Shown here piece after piece: positions 21,411-29,246 of a DNA stretch of 43,071 bases. Made by a program: the position numbers and the translations under genes. The stretch covers positions 1-43,071 of the forward strand of contig CAMVDU010000022.1 in the NCBI GenBank assembly GCA_947166345.1. Reading direction: 5' to 3'. The notes under the pieces were generated by a model, which saw only the letters and a list, made by a program, of their open reading frames with translations, was not told the DNA's origin and ran no database searches. Numbering within the stretch: the first letter of the stretch is position 1; the number at the start of each line of letters is the position of its first letter. Source of the stretch: an uncultured Prevotellaceae bacterium. GTDB lineage: Bacteria > Bacteroidota > Bacteroidia > Bacteroidales > Bacteroidaceae.

Positions 21411-21731
21411 TTAGAGGTTCTCCTCCTGGAAATCCAGGTCGGCCTCAACAACGAAAAACACATCTTGAGGGTCGAGCGCTGCTCGGCCCTCTTTCTTTGC
21501 CTGCTCACAGACATGCTGAGACACTTCTTCCAGATCGATGTCAATCTCGTCGTCATCGCTATCCAGGATACCACTGTCCACATAGTAATCGACAATGGTA
21601 TCCAGCATCCATCGCAACTGTTCGTCGTTGTACTGCTCTTTCAGGTCCATCGGCAGACGCTCGCGGATAAAGGCTATCTCTCGAGCCGTCTCCTGCTCGT
21701 CCTGAAGCAGCTCTTCTTCAAAACTACTCAT
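21411..21731 (-). CDS. Conserved-looking acidic hypothetical protein
   Basis: A 106-residue soluble, strongly acidic protein that I do not recognise. It is mostly predicted helix; the N-terminal half (EEELLQDEQETAREIAFIRERLPMDL) is amphipathic, and the middle has an Asp/Glu run (DSDDDEIDIDLEE) that could bind a metal or a basic partner. No signal peptide, membrane segment or catalytic motif is visible. It is convergent with susB and lies downstream of the thioredoxin gene in the same direction, separated by about 230 bases of hairpin repeats, so cotranscription is uncertain. The coding frame is supported by a normal amino-acid composition and a sensible start. Confidence 0.65.
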   Translation of the reverse strand: MSSFEEELLQDEQETAREIAFIRERLPMDLKEQYNDEQLRWMLDTIVDYYVDSGILDSDDDEIDIDLEEVSQHVCEQAKKEGRAALDPQDVFFVVEADLDFQEENL

Positions 21732-21751
21732 AAGCTTAAGCTTTTCTTCAT

Positions 21752-21958
21752 GGAGTTAACGGAAGTTAGCGGTCTACGACCGCGGGAGTTAACGCTTCGC
21801 TTGGAAGTTCTTTTAGTCGCTACGCTTTGTAAAAGCCAGCAGAGCTGGAGCGAACGGACGATACTCAGTCGGCAACTCTTCTGCAGCAAAACTATTGTCC
21901 GATAACTCCACAGGCTGAAAGCCTGTTAACTCCCGATAACTCCCGTTAACTCCCAGGA
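21752..21958. repeat. Mosaic of small hairpins joined by GGAGTTAA-type repeats
   Basis: This gene-free stretch strings together short dyads: GCGGTCTACGACCGC (21769-21783), CTTTTAG/TAAAAG around 21810-21835, CCAGCAGAGCTGG (21836-21848) and ACAGGCTGAAAGCCTGT (21910-21926). Most are spaced by GTTAACTCC-like 11-mers, and three near-identical units lie at 21924-21955. A 20-bp segment (21833-21852) recurs exactly at 29539-29558. The thioredoxin transcript would run through it. Confidence 0.6.
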
Positions 21959-21962
21959 TTAA

Positions 21963-22277
21963 TTACAACAGCGATTCAAACTTCTGCTCAAGGGTTGCCT
22001 TGGGAACACCACCTACCAGCTTGTCAACAATCTGACCGTTCTTGAAGAAGAGGATGGTGGGGATGCTACGAATGCCAAACTCGGCAGCCAGCTCGTCGTT
22101 CTCCTCCACGTCGCACTTGCCTACCACGATCTTTCCGTCATACTGCTCGGCCAGTTCCGACACGATGGGACCAATCATACGGCAGGGACCGCACCATGTG
22201 GCCCAGAAATCGACTACTAAAGGCTGTGCGCCATTCTTCAGACTCTCAAAATTCTCACTTGTAATCTGTACTTCCAT
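21963..22277 (-). CDS. trxA: Thioredoxin
   Basis: A 104-residue cytosolic thioredoxin of standard length. The active site is WCGPC with C29 and C32, preceded by VVDFWATW. The cis-proline segment (GIRSIPTILFFKNGQIVDKLVG) and the buried Asp region (VDFWA) are also present. It reduces protein disulfides with electrons from thioredoxin reductase. A minus-strand -7 box lies at 22308-22315. The hypothetical gene at 21411-21731 lies downstream in the same direction. Confidence 0.95.
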   Translation of the reverse strand: MEVQITSENFESLKNGAQPLVVDFWATWCGPCRMIGPIVSELAEQYDGKIVVGKCDVEENDELAAEFGIRSIPTILFFKNGQIVDKLVGGVPKATLEQKFESLL

Positions 22278-22307
22278 AATTGTCTTCTTTTAGTTAATAA
22301 TCTGCCA

Positions 22308-22315
22308 CAAAGATA
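22308..22315 (-). promoter_or_regulatory. -7 promoter element of trxA
   Basis: TATCTTTG on the minus strand, 30 bases before the thioredoxin ATG. No clear -33 TTTG. Confidence 0.6.
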
Positions 22316-22431
22316 ATCATTATATTTGAAACACCACACTTTCTCCTAAGATTTTCGCAACATTTAGTTGATTTTTGCATCTCTTTTTCAAAAAACAACG
22401 ACAAAAGTGTTGCACAATGGCAATATTTTTG

Positions 22432-22439
22432 TATCTTTG
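22432..22439 (+). promoter_or_regulatory. Promoter of gltX
   Basis: TATCTTTG with TTG (22410-22412) 19 bp upstream, a near-consensus Bacteroidota promoter. It lies 24 bases before the ATG at 22464 and inside the longer open frame, which fixes the start. Confidence 0.75.
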
Positions 22440-22463
22440 CACGGAAAAAAGGAAAAACTATAT

Positions 22464-24026
22464 ATGCAAGAAAGAAGAGTGAGGGTGCGTTTTGCGCCCA
22501 GTCCCACAGGACCCCTACATATCGGCGGCGTGCGTACCGCCCTCTACAATTATCTCTTTGCCCGTCAGCACGGCGGCGATCTGGTGTTCCGTATCGAGGA
22601 TACTGACACCACTCGCTTTGTGCCTGGAGCCGAGGCCTACATCATCGAAGCCTTCCAGTGGTTGGGCATCAAGTTTGACGAAGGCGTAAGCTTTGGTGGC
22701 AACTATGGTCCCTACCGTCAGAGCGAGCGTCGCGACATCTACAAGAAATATGTGCAGCAACTGCTCGACAACGGCAAGGCCTACATCGCTTTCGACACAC
22801 CCGAGGAGCTGGATGCCAAGCGTCAGGAGATAGAGAACTTCCAGTACGACAACAAGACGCGTCTCCAGATGCGCAACTCGCTGACCCTTCCCAAGGAGGA
22901 GGTCGATGCGCTGATAGCCGCTGGTCACCAGTATGTGGTGCGCATCAAGATTGACGCTGGCGAGGAGGTCCTGGTCGATGATATGATTCGTGGTGAGGTG
23001 CGCGTAAAGAGCGATATCCTCGACGACAAGGTGCTCTACAAGAGTGCCGACCAGCTACCCACTTATCATCTGGCCAACATCGTCGATGACCACCTGATGG
23101 AGATCTCGCACGTCATCCGCGGCGAAGAGTGGTTGCCCAGTGCCCCACTCCACGTGCTGCTCTACAAAGCCTTCGGATGGGAGGACACCATGCCTCGCTT
23201 TGCCCATCTGCCCCTGCTGCTGAAGCCCGTAGGCAACGGCAAGCTGTCGAAACGTGACGGTGACAAGCTGGGCTTCGCCGTGTTCCCACTCGAATGGCAC
23301 GACCCCAAGACGGGTGAGGTCAGCTCAGGCTACCGTGAGCAGGGCTACCTGCCCGAGGCCGTCATCAACTTCCTGGCTTTGTTGGGATGGAACCCAGGCA
23401 ACGACCAGGAGCTCATGACACTCGACGAGATGGTCCGTCTCTTCGACATCTACAAATGCTCAAAAGCAGGAGCGAAGTTCGACTATATCAAGGCCGAATG
23501 GTTCAACCGCCAGTATCTGCTGCAGCGTCCTGACACCGACTGGTGTCCCGCTTTCGACAAGGTGTTGAAAGCCAACGGCATCACAGCCACCACCGAACAG
23601 GAGGCTGACGTGGTGAGAATGATGAAGACGAAAGTCGTAGAGGTTGAGGACAAACAAGGCAACAAGCGCAAGCGCAACGTGTCGTTCCCCAGTGACCTAT
23701 GGCCTCTCTCCAAGTTCTTCTTCGTGGCTCCCACCGAGTTTGACCGTGAGGGCGACAAGTTCATCCGCAAGAACTGGAACGAGAACACAGCCGACCAGAT
23801 GAACCAGATGGTTGCCGTGCTGGAAACCGTCAGCGACTGGACTGTGGACGGTCTGAAGGCTGTCGTTGACCCCTGGACGGAGCAGACAGGCATCAAACCC
23901 TGGAACGCCTGGCGCATCGCCCTCGTAGGCACTGGTCAGGGTCCCGACATGTACGACCTCGCCGCCTTCCTTGGCAAGGAAGAGACCATCCGTCGCACAC
24001 GTCATGCCATTGAGGTGCTGGGCTAA
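22464..24026 (+). CDS. gltX: Glutamate--tRNA ligase
   Basis: A 520-residue class I aminoacyl-tRNA synthetase that charges tRNA-Glu. The HIGH-type motif is [11 protein letters not shown] (12-22) and the KMSKS-type motif is KLSKR (260-264). FRIEDTD and the catalytic-fold segments YRQSER and IRGEEWLPS are present, followed by a helical anticodon-binding C-terminal domain. The length fits the family. I start at 22464 because the promoter lies just upstream of it, although the frame is open from 22368. The gene is monocistronic or shares a transcript with the small membrane protein 71 bases downstream. Confidence 0.96.
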   Translation: MQERRVRVRFAPSPTGPLHIGGVRTALYNYLFARQHGGDLVFRIEDTDTTRFVPGAEAYIIEAFQWLGIKFDEGVSFGGNYGPYRQSERRDIYKKYVQQLLDNGKAYIAFDTPEELDAKRQEIENFQYDNKTRLQMRNSLTLPKEEVDALIAAGHQYVVRIKIDAGEEVLVDDMIRGEVRVKSDILDDKVLYKSADQLPTYHLANIVDDHLMEISHVIRGEEWLPSAPLHVLLYKAFGWEDTMPRFAHLPLLLKPVGNGKLSKRDGDKLGFAVFPLEWHDPKTGEVSSGYREQGYLPEAVINFLALLGWNPGNDQELMTLDEMVRLFDIYKCSKAGAKFDYIKAEWFNRQYLLQRPDTDWCPAFDKVLKANGITATTEQEADVVRMMKTKVVEVEDKQGNKRKRNVSFPSDLWPLSKFFFVAPTEFDREGDKFIRKNWNENTADQMNQMVAVLETVSDWTVDGLKAVVDPWTEQTGIKPWNAWRIALVGTGQGPDMYDLAAFLGKEETIRRTRHAIEVLG

Positions 24027-24097
24027 GGCCTCAGCATCCTCACCTCATGAGAGAACAGAAAACCTAACTATATTATTAACTTTAAAATTTTAACATT

Positions 24098-24493
24098 ATG
24101 GACAAATTAACAAAAGAACAAATTGCAATCTTTACTGGTGTAGCTGTTGTATTAATGCTGGTTGCCTTCTTCTTCCTGAAATTTGAGGGTAGTTATGCGC
24201 CTGTAGAAATGATTGGTGAGGTAGGATGGTTTGGCACCATTACCTTGATTTTGGCTTTGATTGCTCCTATCTACACGCTGCTCTATGCCCTGCGCGACCT
24301 GAAGGTGCTGGAGCCCGTGATGCAGCCCATCAAGCCCATCTTCGCCATCAAGCCCGCACTGGCATACTCTCTGCCTTTCATTGCCTTCGGTCTGGTATTC
24401 CTCGGCATGTGCTTCGGATATAATGGCTGGCCCATCTTCCTGTATCTCATAGGTGCCATCTGCGCTTATTTCATCGGCAAGAAGGAAGAGTAA
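24098..24493 (+). CDS. Small four-helix membrane protein of unknown function
   Basis: A 131-residue integral membrane protein with four hydrophobic segments (about 9-29, 43-65, 88-108 and 112-127) and short charged ends (MDKLTKEQ at the start, GKKEE at the end). I do not recognise the family. A Pro-rich loop between segments 2 and 3 (EPVMQPIKPIFAIKPA) contains a PIKPIFAIKP near-repeat. No catalytic motif is visible. It follows gltX by 71 bases on the same strand and ends at a good terminator. The start is preceded by an A-rich stretch with no strong Shine-Dalgarno site, as is usual in this phylum. Confidence 0.72.
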   Translation: MDKLTKEQIAIFTGVAVVLMLVAFFFLKFEGSYAPVEMIGEVGWFGTITLILALIAPIYTLLYALRDLKVLEPVMQPIKPIFAIKPALAYSLPFIAFGLVFLGMCFGYNGWPIFLYLIGAICAYFIGKKEE

Positions 24494-24520
24494 GAACGAG
24501 ATTCTACATATTAAATAAAG

Positions 24521-24562
24521 AGAAGGTGTTGCAAAAACGATGCAACACCTTCTTTCATTCTT
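24521..24562 (+). terminator. Rho-independent terminator after the small membrane protein
   Basis: AGAAGGTGTTGCA (24521-24533) pairs perfectly with TGCAACACCTTCT (24541-24553) across a 7-base loop and is followed by TTCATTCTT. It ends the gltX-side transcript. Confidence 0.8.
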
Positions 24563-24645
24563 AAATTCTATCAATTCTAGACAGGCCCTTCTGAATCACG
24601 GAGCTAGTCCCAGCATCACAATGTGACGTCTCTCACATCACAAAC

Positions 24646-24764
24646 TGCGTCACCCTGTGTAAAATTCTCTAGAGAATTTCTTCCAAGATGACGCTCCTTC
24701 CTCAACAAAGTGACGCACTTTGCACAAAATTCTCTAGAGAATTTTACACAGAGTGCGTCACTTT
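24646..24764. repeat. Two tandem palindromes centred on TTCTCTAGAGAA
   Basis: The second palindrome spans 24707-24764: arms AAAGTGACGCACT and AGTGCGTCACTTT, core AAAATTCTCTAGAGAATTTT. Of 29 symmetric positions only about four or five mismatch. The first copy has the same core centred at 24670/24671 and shorter GCGTCA/TGACGC arms (24648-24653, 24689-24694). The two centres are 65 bp apart. No reading frame is supported here. Each unit could form a long cruciform or an RNA hairpin. Confidence 0.75.
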
Positions 24765-24822
24765 GCGCTCCAATCCATGTCATCTTGTGCTTCAATCCCC
24801 GTCACCTTGTGCTTCAATCGGT
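24757..24822. repeat. Three 22-bp direct repeats running into the carbonic anhydrase 3' end
   Basis: Units at 24757-24778, 24779-24800 and 24801-24822 share the pattern GTCAyyTTGyGCTyCAATCnnn; the last two differ at one base in the first 19. The third unit contains the stop codon (24814-24816) and the last codons of the carbonic anhydrase gene. There are no spacers. Confidence 0.7.
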
Positions 24823-25323
24823 GTCGGCGAGATATTCCTTCGAATAGGCGACGTAGTGGGCGGCATTGTCTGTCTGACCTGGTCGGGTGGGCTTGATATA
24901 CTTTGCGGGCACCCCACCCCATATCTCGTGAGGGGGAATCTTCGTGTTCTGCAGTACCAAGGCACCTGCGGCAACGATGGCACCCTCGCCTACCTCACAG
25001 CCATCGAGCAACACGGCACCCATGCCTATGAGGGCGCCATCGTGAATGGTACAGGCATGAACGGTGACGTTATGGCCAATGGTGACGTCAGAACCGATAT
25101 GGGTGGGGCCAGTATCATGGGTGACGTGCACCACGGAGTTGTCCTGCACATTGCTACGGTCGCCAATGGTGATGGGAGCCACGTCGCCACGCACCACAGC
25201 TCCAAACCAGATACTGCACTCGTCGCCCATCGTCACATCACCCACGATGGTGGCGTTCTCACTGAAATAACACTCCTTGCCCCATTTGGGCGAAAGACCT
25301 TTATAGGATTTGATCAATGCCAT
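24814..25323 (-). CDS. Gamma-class carbonic anhydrase-like protein (left-handed beta-helix)
   Basis: A 169-residue hexapeptide-repeat protein of the gamma-carbonic anhydrase/YrdA type. The repeats (e.g. ATIVGDVTMGDECSIWFGAVVRGD, ITIGDRSNVQDNSVVHV) build a trimeric beta-helix with metal at the subunit interfaces. Candidate metal histidines are H66, H84 and H89 (SVVHVTHD, TIGHNVTVH). It would hydrate CO2 or have a related role. The ATG at 25323 is chosen because it lies 18 bases after the -7 box and gives the normal MALIKSYKG start. The final codons and stop lie within a 22-bp repeat, so the C-terminus may have been altered by it. Confidence 0.88.
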   Translation of the reverse strand: MALIKSYKGLSPKWGKECYFSENATIVGDVTMGDECSIWFGAVVRGDVAPITIGDRSNVQDNSVVHVTHDTGPTHIGSDVTIGHNVTVHACTIHDGALIGMGAVLLDGCEVGEGAIVAAGALVLQNTKIPPHEIWGGVPAKYIKPTRPGQTDNAAHYVAYSKEYLADTD

Positions 25324-25341
25324 AGATACACATATTTTCTG

Positions 25342-25349
25342 CAAAGGTA
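25342..25349 (-). promoter_or_regulatory. -7 promoter element of the carbonic anhydrase gene
   Basis: TACCTTTG on the minus strand, ending 18 bases before the ATG at 25323, which gives a short leader. No -33 TTTG is seen. Confidence 0.6.
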
Positions 25350-25392
25350 CGAATATTTTTGATATTCATTCGTATTTTCGCCTGAAAAGTTG

Positions 25393-25400
25393 TATATTTG
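25393..25400 (+). promoter_or_regulatory. -7 promoter element of the GH35 gene
   Basis: TATATTTG, 43 bases upstream of the ATG. The leader contains a run of AACGAT/AACGAA hexamers (25411-25437). No LacI-type operator is present, so this gene is outside the starch regulon. Confidence 0.6.
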
Positions 25401-25443
25401 CATCCGAGAATAACGAAAACGATAACGATAACGAAAAACTATA

Positions 25444-27864
25444 ATGACTATGAGATTACCAAGACTACTGAGTACTTTGTTGCTTCTGGTTGCCATGCTC
25501 TTTGTATCAGCATCAACGCAAGCTGCTAAGAAACCTGGCACCTTTACCACTGGCGACAAGACCTTCCTGCTGAACGGCAAACCCTTTGTGGTGAAGGCTG
25601 CCGAAGTGCACTACCCCCGCATTCCGCGTCCCTACTGGGAGCATCGCATCCAGATGTGTAAGGCACTGGGCATGAATGCCGTGTGTATCTACATCTTCTG
25701 GAATATCCATGAGCAGAAAGAGGGCGAGTTTGACTTTACAGGCAACAACGACGTGGCCGAGTTCTGTCGTCTGGCTCAGAAGAACGGCATGTATGTCATC
25801 GTGCGCCCCGGTCCCTATGTGTGTGCAGAATGGGAGATGGGCGGTCTGCCTTGGTGGCTGTTGAAGAAGAAGGACATCAAACTGCGTGAGCGTGACCCCT
25901 ATTTCATGGAGCGCGTGAAGATCTTTGAGGAGAAGGTGGGCGAACAACTGGCGCCGCTGACCATCCAGAACGGTGGTCCTATCATCATGGTGCAGGTGGA
26001 GAACGAATACGGCTCGTATGGCGAGGATAAGCCCTACGTGAGCGAGATTCGCGACTGTCTGCGCAGTATCTATGGCAAGGAGCTGTCGCTCTTCCAGTGC
26101 GACTGGTCTTCGAACTTCGAGAAGAACGGACTGGACGACCTCACGTGGACGATGAACTTCGGCACAGGTGCGAACATCAACGACCAGTTCCGCCGTCTTG
26201 GCGAGCTGCGTCCCAATGCCCCGAAGATGTGCTCTGAGTTCTGGAGCGGCTGGTTCGACAAATGGGGCGCACGTCACGAGACGCGTCCCGCCAAAGATAT
26301 GGTGGAAGGTATGGACGAAATGCTGTCGAAGGGTATCTCCTTCTCGCTCTACATGACTCACGGAGGAACAAGCTTTGGCCACTGGGCTGGTGCCAACAGT
26401 CCTGGCTTTGCACCCGATGTAACCTCCTACGACTACGACGCGCCCATCAACGAGTATGGCCAGGCCACGCCGAAGTTCTGGGAGCTGCGCAAGATGATGG
26501 AGAAGTACAACGATGGCAAGAAGCTCCCTGCCGTTCCCAAAGCCCCGATGCCAATCATCACCGTTCCTAAGTTCGAGCTGACAGAGTTTGCGCCACTTAT
26601 AAGTGCGATAACCAAGCCTGTCAATGGTGCCATCAAAACCTTTGAGGAAATGAATATGGGTTGGGGCACAATGATGTACTCCACCCGTCTGCCCGAGATT
26701 ACTTCACAGAGTGTGCTCAGCGGTGAGTTCCATGATTTTGCTCAGGTGTTTATTGACAAAAAGTATATTGGTAAGATTGACCGTGTAAAGAATGAGAAAT
26801 CACTCACTCTGCCTGCTGTGAAGAAGGGCGCCGAGTTGATTATCATCGTTGAGGGCATGGGCCGCATCAACTTCGGACGTGCCATCAAGGACTTCAAAGG
26901 CATCGTTGGCAATGTCACGCTGACAACGGAGACCGACGAGGCAGAGATTATACTGACACCGAAAAACTGGATGAACGTTGCTATCCCTGATGATTATGAG
27001 ACAGCAAAGAATGCACTTGATATGGTGAAGGGCGTCAACGACCAGGTGACTGCCGGCAAGGTAAAAGGGAGTGTTCCTGCACTTGCCTTAACACAAGGCT
27101 ATGAGGGGTCGAAGAAACTTGGAGACATCATGAAAGCCGGCTACCATCGTGGCTACTTCAACCTGAAGAAGGTGGGCGACACGTTCCTGAACTTCGAGAC
27201 ATGGGGTAAGGGACAGGTCTGGGTGAACGGTCACGCCATGGGCCGCATCTGGAGCATTGGTCCGCAGCAGACGCTCTATGTACCTGGCTGCTGGCTGAAG
27301 AAGGGTAAGAACGAGATTATCGTGCTCGACGTGGTTGGTCCTCGCGAGGCTGTGGTCTGGGGACAGGCAGAACCTGAGCTGAACAAACTGCAGCTTGAAC
27401 AGAGCAACAAGCACAACAACATTGGCGACAAGCCCGACCTGAATAGCGCGACTCCTGTGGCTACTGGAGACTTCAAGGCTGGCAACGGCTGGCAGACCAT
27501 CCAGTTTGGCAAGACCGCCAAGGGTCGCTACCTCGCTATCGAGTGCCTCAGCACCCAGAAGACTGGCGACCTCGTGGCCATCGCTGAGATCTATGTTCAA
27601 GGTACTGACGGCAAGCGCCTCTCTCGCGAGCCTTGGAAGACGAAGTATGCCAACTCGGAGGACGAGGGTGGCAACCACTTAGGCGACAAGGTCTTCGACC
27701 TGCAGGAATCTACTTACTGGCAGACAGAGAAAGGTGCTTCGGCTCCACACCTGCTCGTCATTGACCTCGGCTCTGAGCAAAGCATCAAAGCGCTCGAATA
27801 TCTGCCACGTGCCGAACAAGGTGCCCCTGGTAGTGTGAAGAACTTCAAGATCTTTGTTTACTAA
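25444..27864 (+). CDS. Secreted GH35 beta-galactosidase with C-terminal F5/8-type module
   Basis: An 806-residue exo-acting beta-galactosidase. Signal peptide (about 1-27, SASTQA). The GH35 barrel has KAAEVHYPRIPRPYWEHRI at its start, the acid/base E188 in QVENEYGSYG and the nucleophile E265 in CSEFWSGWFDKWG. Beta-sandwich domains follow, including the family C-terminal segment GQVWVNGHAMGRIWSIGPQQ. The last 130 residues look like an F5/8-type (CBM32-like) sugar-binding module (WQTIQFGKTAKGRYLAIECLS). It probably removes terminal beta-galactose from plant or host glycans in the periplasm or at the surface. No SusCD pair or regulator adjoins it; it stands alone with its own promoter. Confidence 0.93.
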   Translation: MTMRLPRLLSTLLLLVAMLFVSASTQAAKKPGTFTTGDKTFLLNGKPFVVKAAEVHYPRIPRPYWEHRIQMCKALGMNAVCIYIFWNIHEQKEGEFDFTGNNDVAEFCRLAQKNGMYVIVRPGPYVCAEWEMGGLPWWLLKKKDIKLRERDPYFMERVKIFEEKVGEQLAPLTIQNGGPIIMVQVENEYGSYGEDKPYVSEIRDCLRSIYGKELSLFQCDWSSNFEKNGLDDLTWTMNFGTGANINDQFRRLGELRPNAPKMCSEFWSGWFDKWGARHETRPAKDMVEGMDEMLSKGISFSLYMTHGGTSFGHWAGANSPGFAPDVTSYDYDAPINEYGQATPKFWELRKMMEKYNDGKKLPAVPKAPMPIITVPKFELTEFAPLISAITKPVNGAIKTFEEMNMGWGTMMYSTRLPEITSQSVLSGEFHDFAQVFIDKKYIGKIDRVKNEKSLTLPAVKKGAELIIIVEGMGRINFGRAIKDFKGIVGNVTLTTETDEAEIILTPKNWMNVAIPDDYETAKNALDMVKGVNDQVTAGKVKGSVPALALTQGYEGSKKLGDIMKAGYHRGYFNLKKVGDTFLNFETWGKGQVWVNGHAMGRIWSIGPQQTLYVPGCWLKKGKNEIIVLDVVGPREAVVWGQAEPELNKLQLEQSNKHNNIGDKPDLNSATPVATGDFKAGNGWQTIQFGKTAKGRYLAIECLSTQKTGDLVAIAEIYVQGTDGKRLSREPWKTKYANSEDEGGNHLGDKVFDLQESTYWQTEKGASAPHLLVIDLGSEQSIKALEYLPRAEQGAPGSVKNFKIFVY

Positions 27865-27896
27865 GGAGTTTAGAAGTTTAGGAGTTTAGAAGCTAT
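27865..27896. repeat. Octamer tandem array directly after the GH35 stop
   Basis: Four 8-bp units (GGAGTTTA, GAAGTTTA, GGAGTTTA, GAAGCTAT) begin at the base after the stop codon, before the terminator hairpin. Confidence 0.6.
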
Positions 27897-27908
27897 AGGA
27901 CTAAACCA

Positions 27909-27940
27909 AAAATGCTCACCTTGAAAGGGGTGAGCATTTT
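27909..27940. terminator. Bidirectional terminator between GH35 and FMN-binding genes
   Basis: AAAATGCTCACC (27909-27920) pairs with GGTGAGCATTTT (27929-27940) across 8 bases. The A and T flanks give a U-tract in both directions, serving the two convergent genes. Confidence 0.8.
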
Positions 27941-27960
27941 ATTTGATGAGCAGTTAACAA

Positions 27961-28353
27961 CTATTTGTTCTTCTCGTAATAGTCAAGTGCCCGTTTCACA
28001 TTCTCTTTGACAGCATCAGAAGAATAGGTGGCACCCGTGCGGCCATCGACCTTCATGGTCTTTGCCTCTTTCACGGTCTTTCCATCCCATTTGCCCTCCA
28101 TGTGCTTCACCACGGCGTTCCAGTACTTGGGTGTCTCGTCGTTGGACAGGTACTCAATCTTCTCAATCTTTCCGTTCTTGATATAGACCTTCAGGGGCGT
28201 AGGACCATTATAGCCCTCCACATCCTTGGCTATCTCAGTGGTATTCACAACGTAGGTGCCCTTCTCCTTGGTCATCACCTTAGGATTCTTATCGGCGCTG
28301 GTGAGCACTACTGCGAGCATCAGACCAGCAATTATTGTCAATGTCTTCTTCAT
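27961..28353 (-). CDS. Small exported FMN-binding domain protein
   Basis: A 130-residue protein with a signal peptide (MKKTLTIIAGLMLAVVLTSA) and one FMN_bind domain. The flavinylation-type motif is DGRTGATYSS (103-112), where T109 would carry covalent FMN, as in RnfG/NqrC-type domains. It resembles the single-domain extracytosolic flavoproteins that carry electrons in the periplasm. The ATG at 28353 gives the signal peptide; the frame is open for 16 codons upstream, across the promoter region. A consensus promoter lies at 28375. No ApbE flavin transferase or partner oxidoreductase is in the window. Confidence 0.82.
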   Translation of the reverse strand: MKKTLTIIAGLMLAVVLTSADKNPKVMTKEKGTYVVNTTEIAKDVEGYNGPTPLKVYIKNGKIEKIEYLSNDETPKYWNAVVKHMEGKWDGKTVKEAKTMKVDGRTGATYSSDAVKENVKRALDYYEKNK

Positions 28354-28374
28354 ATTTACATATTGATTTGGCGG

Positions 28375-28382
28375 CAAAGGTA
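28375..28382 (-). promoter_or_regulatory. Promoter of the FMN-binding protein gene
   Basis: TACCTTTG with TTTG (28403-28406 on the minus strand) exactly 20 bp upstream, a full consensus promoter, 21 bases before the ATG. Confidence 0.7.
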
Positions 28383-28456
28383 CTATTTTTTTTCTTTTCA
28401 CACAAAAACGTTATTGTTTTTTCACCGTCTTTCTTCTTTTTTCAAGAAATATGTCG

Positions 28457-28464
28457 TATCTTTG
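28457..28464 (+). promoter_or_regulatory. -7 promoter element of deoD
   Basis: TATCTTTG, 47 bases before the deoD ATG, divergent from the FMN-binding gene. No -33 TTTG; the upstream region is T-rich. Confidence 0.6.
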
Positions 28465-28511
28465 CAGAAGAATACGCTTAGCAAGAACTTATCAACTAAC
28501 AACTTAGAATT

Positions 28512-29219
28512 ATGAGTAATACTCCAACTCCCCACATCGGGGCACAATACGGCGACATAGCCGAGACAGTCATCATGGCAGGTGATCCGCTGCGTGTGAA
28601 GATGATGGCCGAAAAGTATCTGGACAACCCCGTCCTGTTCAACCAAGTGCGTGGCATGCTGGGCTATACTGGCACCTACAAAGGCAAGCGCGTCAGCGTG
28701 ATGGGACACGGCATGGGAATGGCCTCTATCGGCATTTACACCTACGAGTTGTACAACTTCTATGGCGTGAAGACAATCATCCGCGTGGGCTCTGCCGGCT
28801 CTATCCACAATGACCTGCACATTGGTGACCTGGCCATCGCCATGGGCGCCTGTACCAACAGCAACTATGCATCGCAGTATGAGCTGGCAGGCACGTATGC
28901 ACCTATTGCCGACTTCGGTCTGCTGAGGGCTGCTGTCGAGTCATGCGAACAACTTGGCTACAATTACAAGGTGGGCAATGTGCTCAGTTCTGACATCTTC
29001 TATAATGAGAATGGTCATACTGACCGTTGGATCAAGATGGGGGTACTGGCCGTAGAGATGGAGATTGCCGCCCTTTATATGAATGCAGCACGCTCGGGCA
29101 ACCGTGCACTGGGCATCTGCACCATCTCTGACCATATCCTGACAGGCGAGGAGACCACTGCCGAGGAGCGACAGAACAACTTCACCCACATGATGGATGT
29201 AGCCTTCTCGCTCGTCTGA
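28512..29219 (+). CDS. deoD: Purine-nucleoside phosphorylase, DeoD type
   Basis: A 235-residue hexameric-type phosphorylase that splits purine (deoxy)nucleosides into base and (deoxy)ribose-1-phosphate for salvage. Family features are [22 protein letters not shown] at the start (phosphate-binding GDPLR), [25 protein letters not shown], the nucleoside-binding VEMEIAALY and the late catalytic Asp region [11 protein letters not shown]. Length is normal for the family. It has its own promoter and is convergent with the DUF3109 gene, 27 bases away, with no clear terminator between them. Confidence 0.95.
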   Translation: MSNTPTPHIGAQYGDIAETVIMAGDPLRVKMMAEKYLDNPVLFNQVRGMLGYTGTYKGKRVSVMGHGMGMASIGIYTYELYNFYGVKTIIRVGSAGSIHNDLHIGDLAIAMGACTNSNYASQYELAGTYAPIADFGLLRAAVESCEQLGYNYKVGNVLSSDIFYNENGHTDRWIKMGVLAVEMEIAALYMNAARSGNRALGICTISDHILTGEETTAEERQNNFTHMMDVAFSLV

Positions 29220-29246
29220 CAAGTGTCTTTCTACCTCATCGGACAG

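Noticed and set aside
22368..22463. Longer N-terminus for gltX
   Set aside because: A near-consensus promoter (22410-22439) lies within it, and GltX proteins begin close to the [11 protein letters not shown] motif.
24521..24553. TTGCAAAAACGATGCAA as another LacI operator
   Set aside because: The centre does not match the CAAACGTTTG core; it is simply the loop region of a terminator.
24757..24822. Possible CRISPR array
   Set aside because: The three 22-bp units are directly adjacent with no spacers, and no cas genes are nearby.
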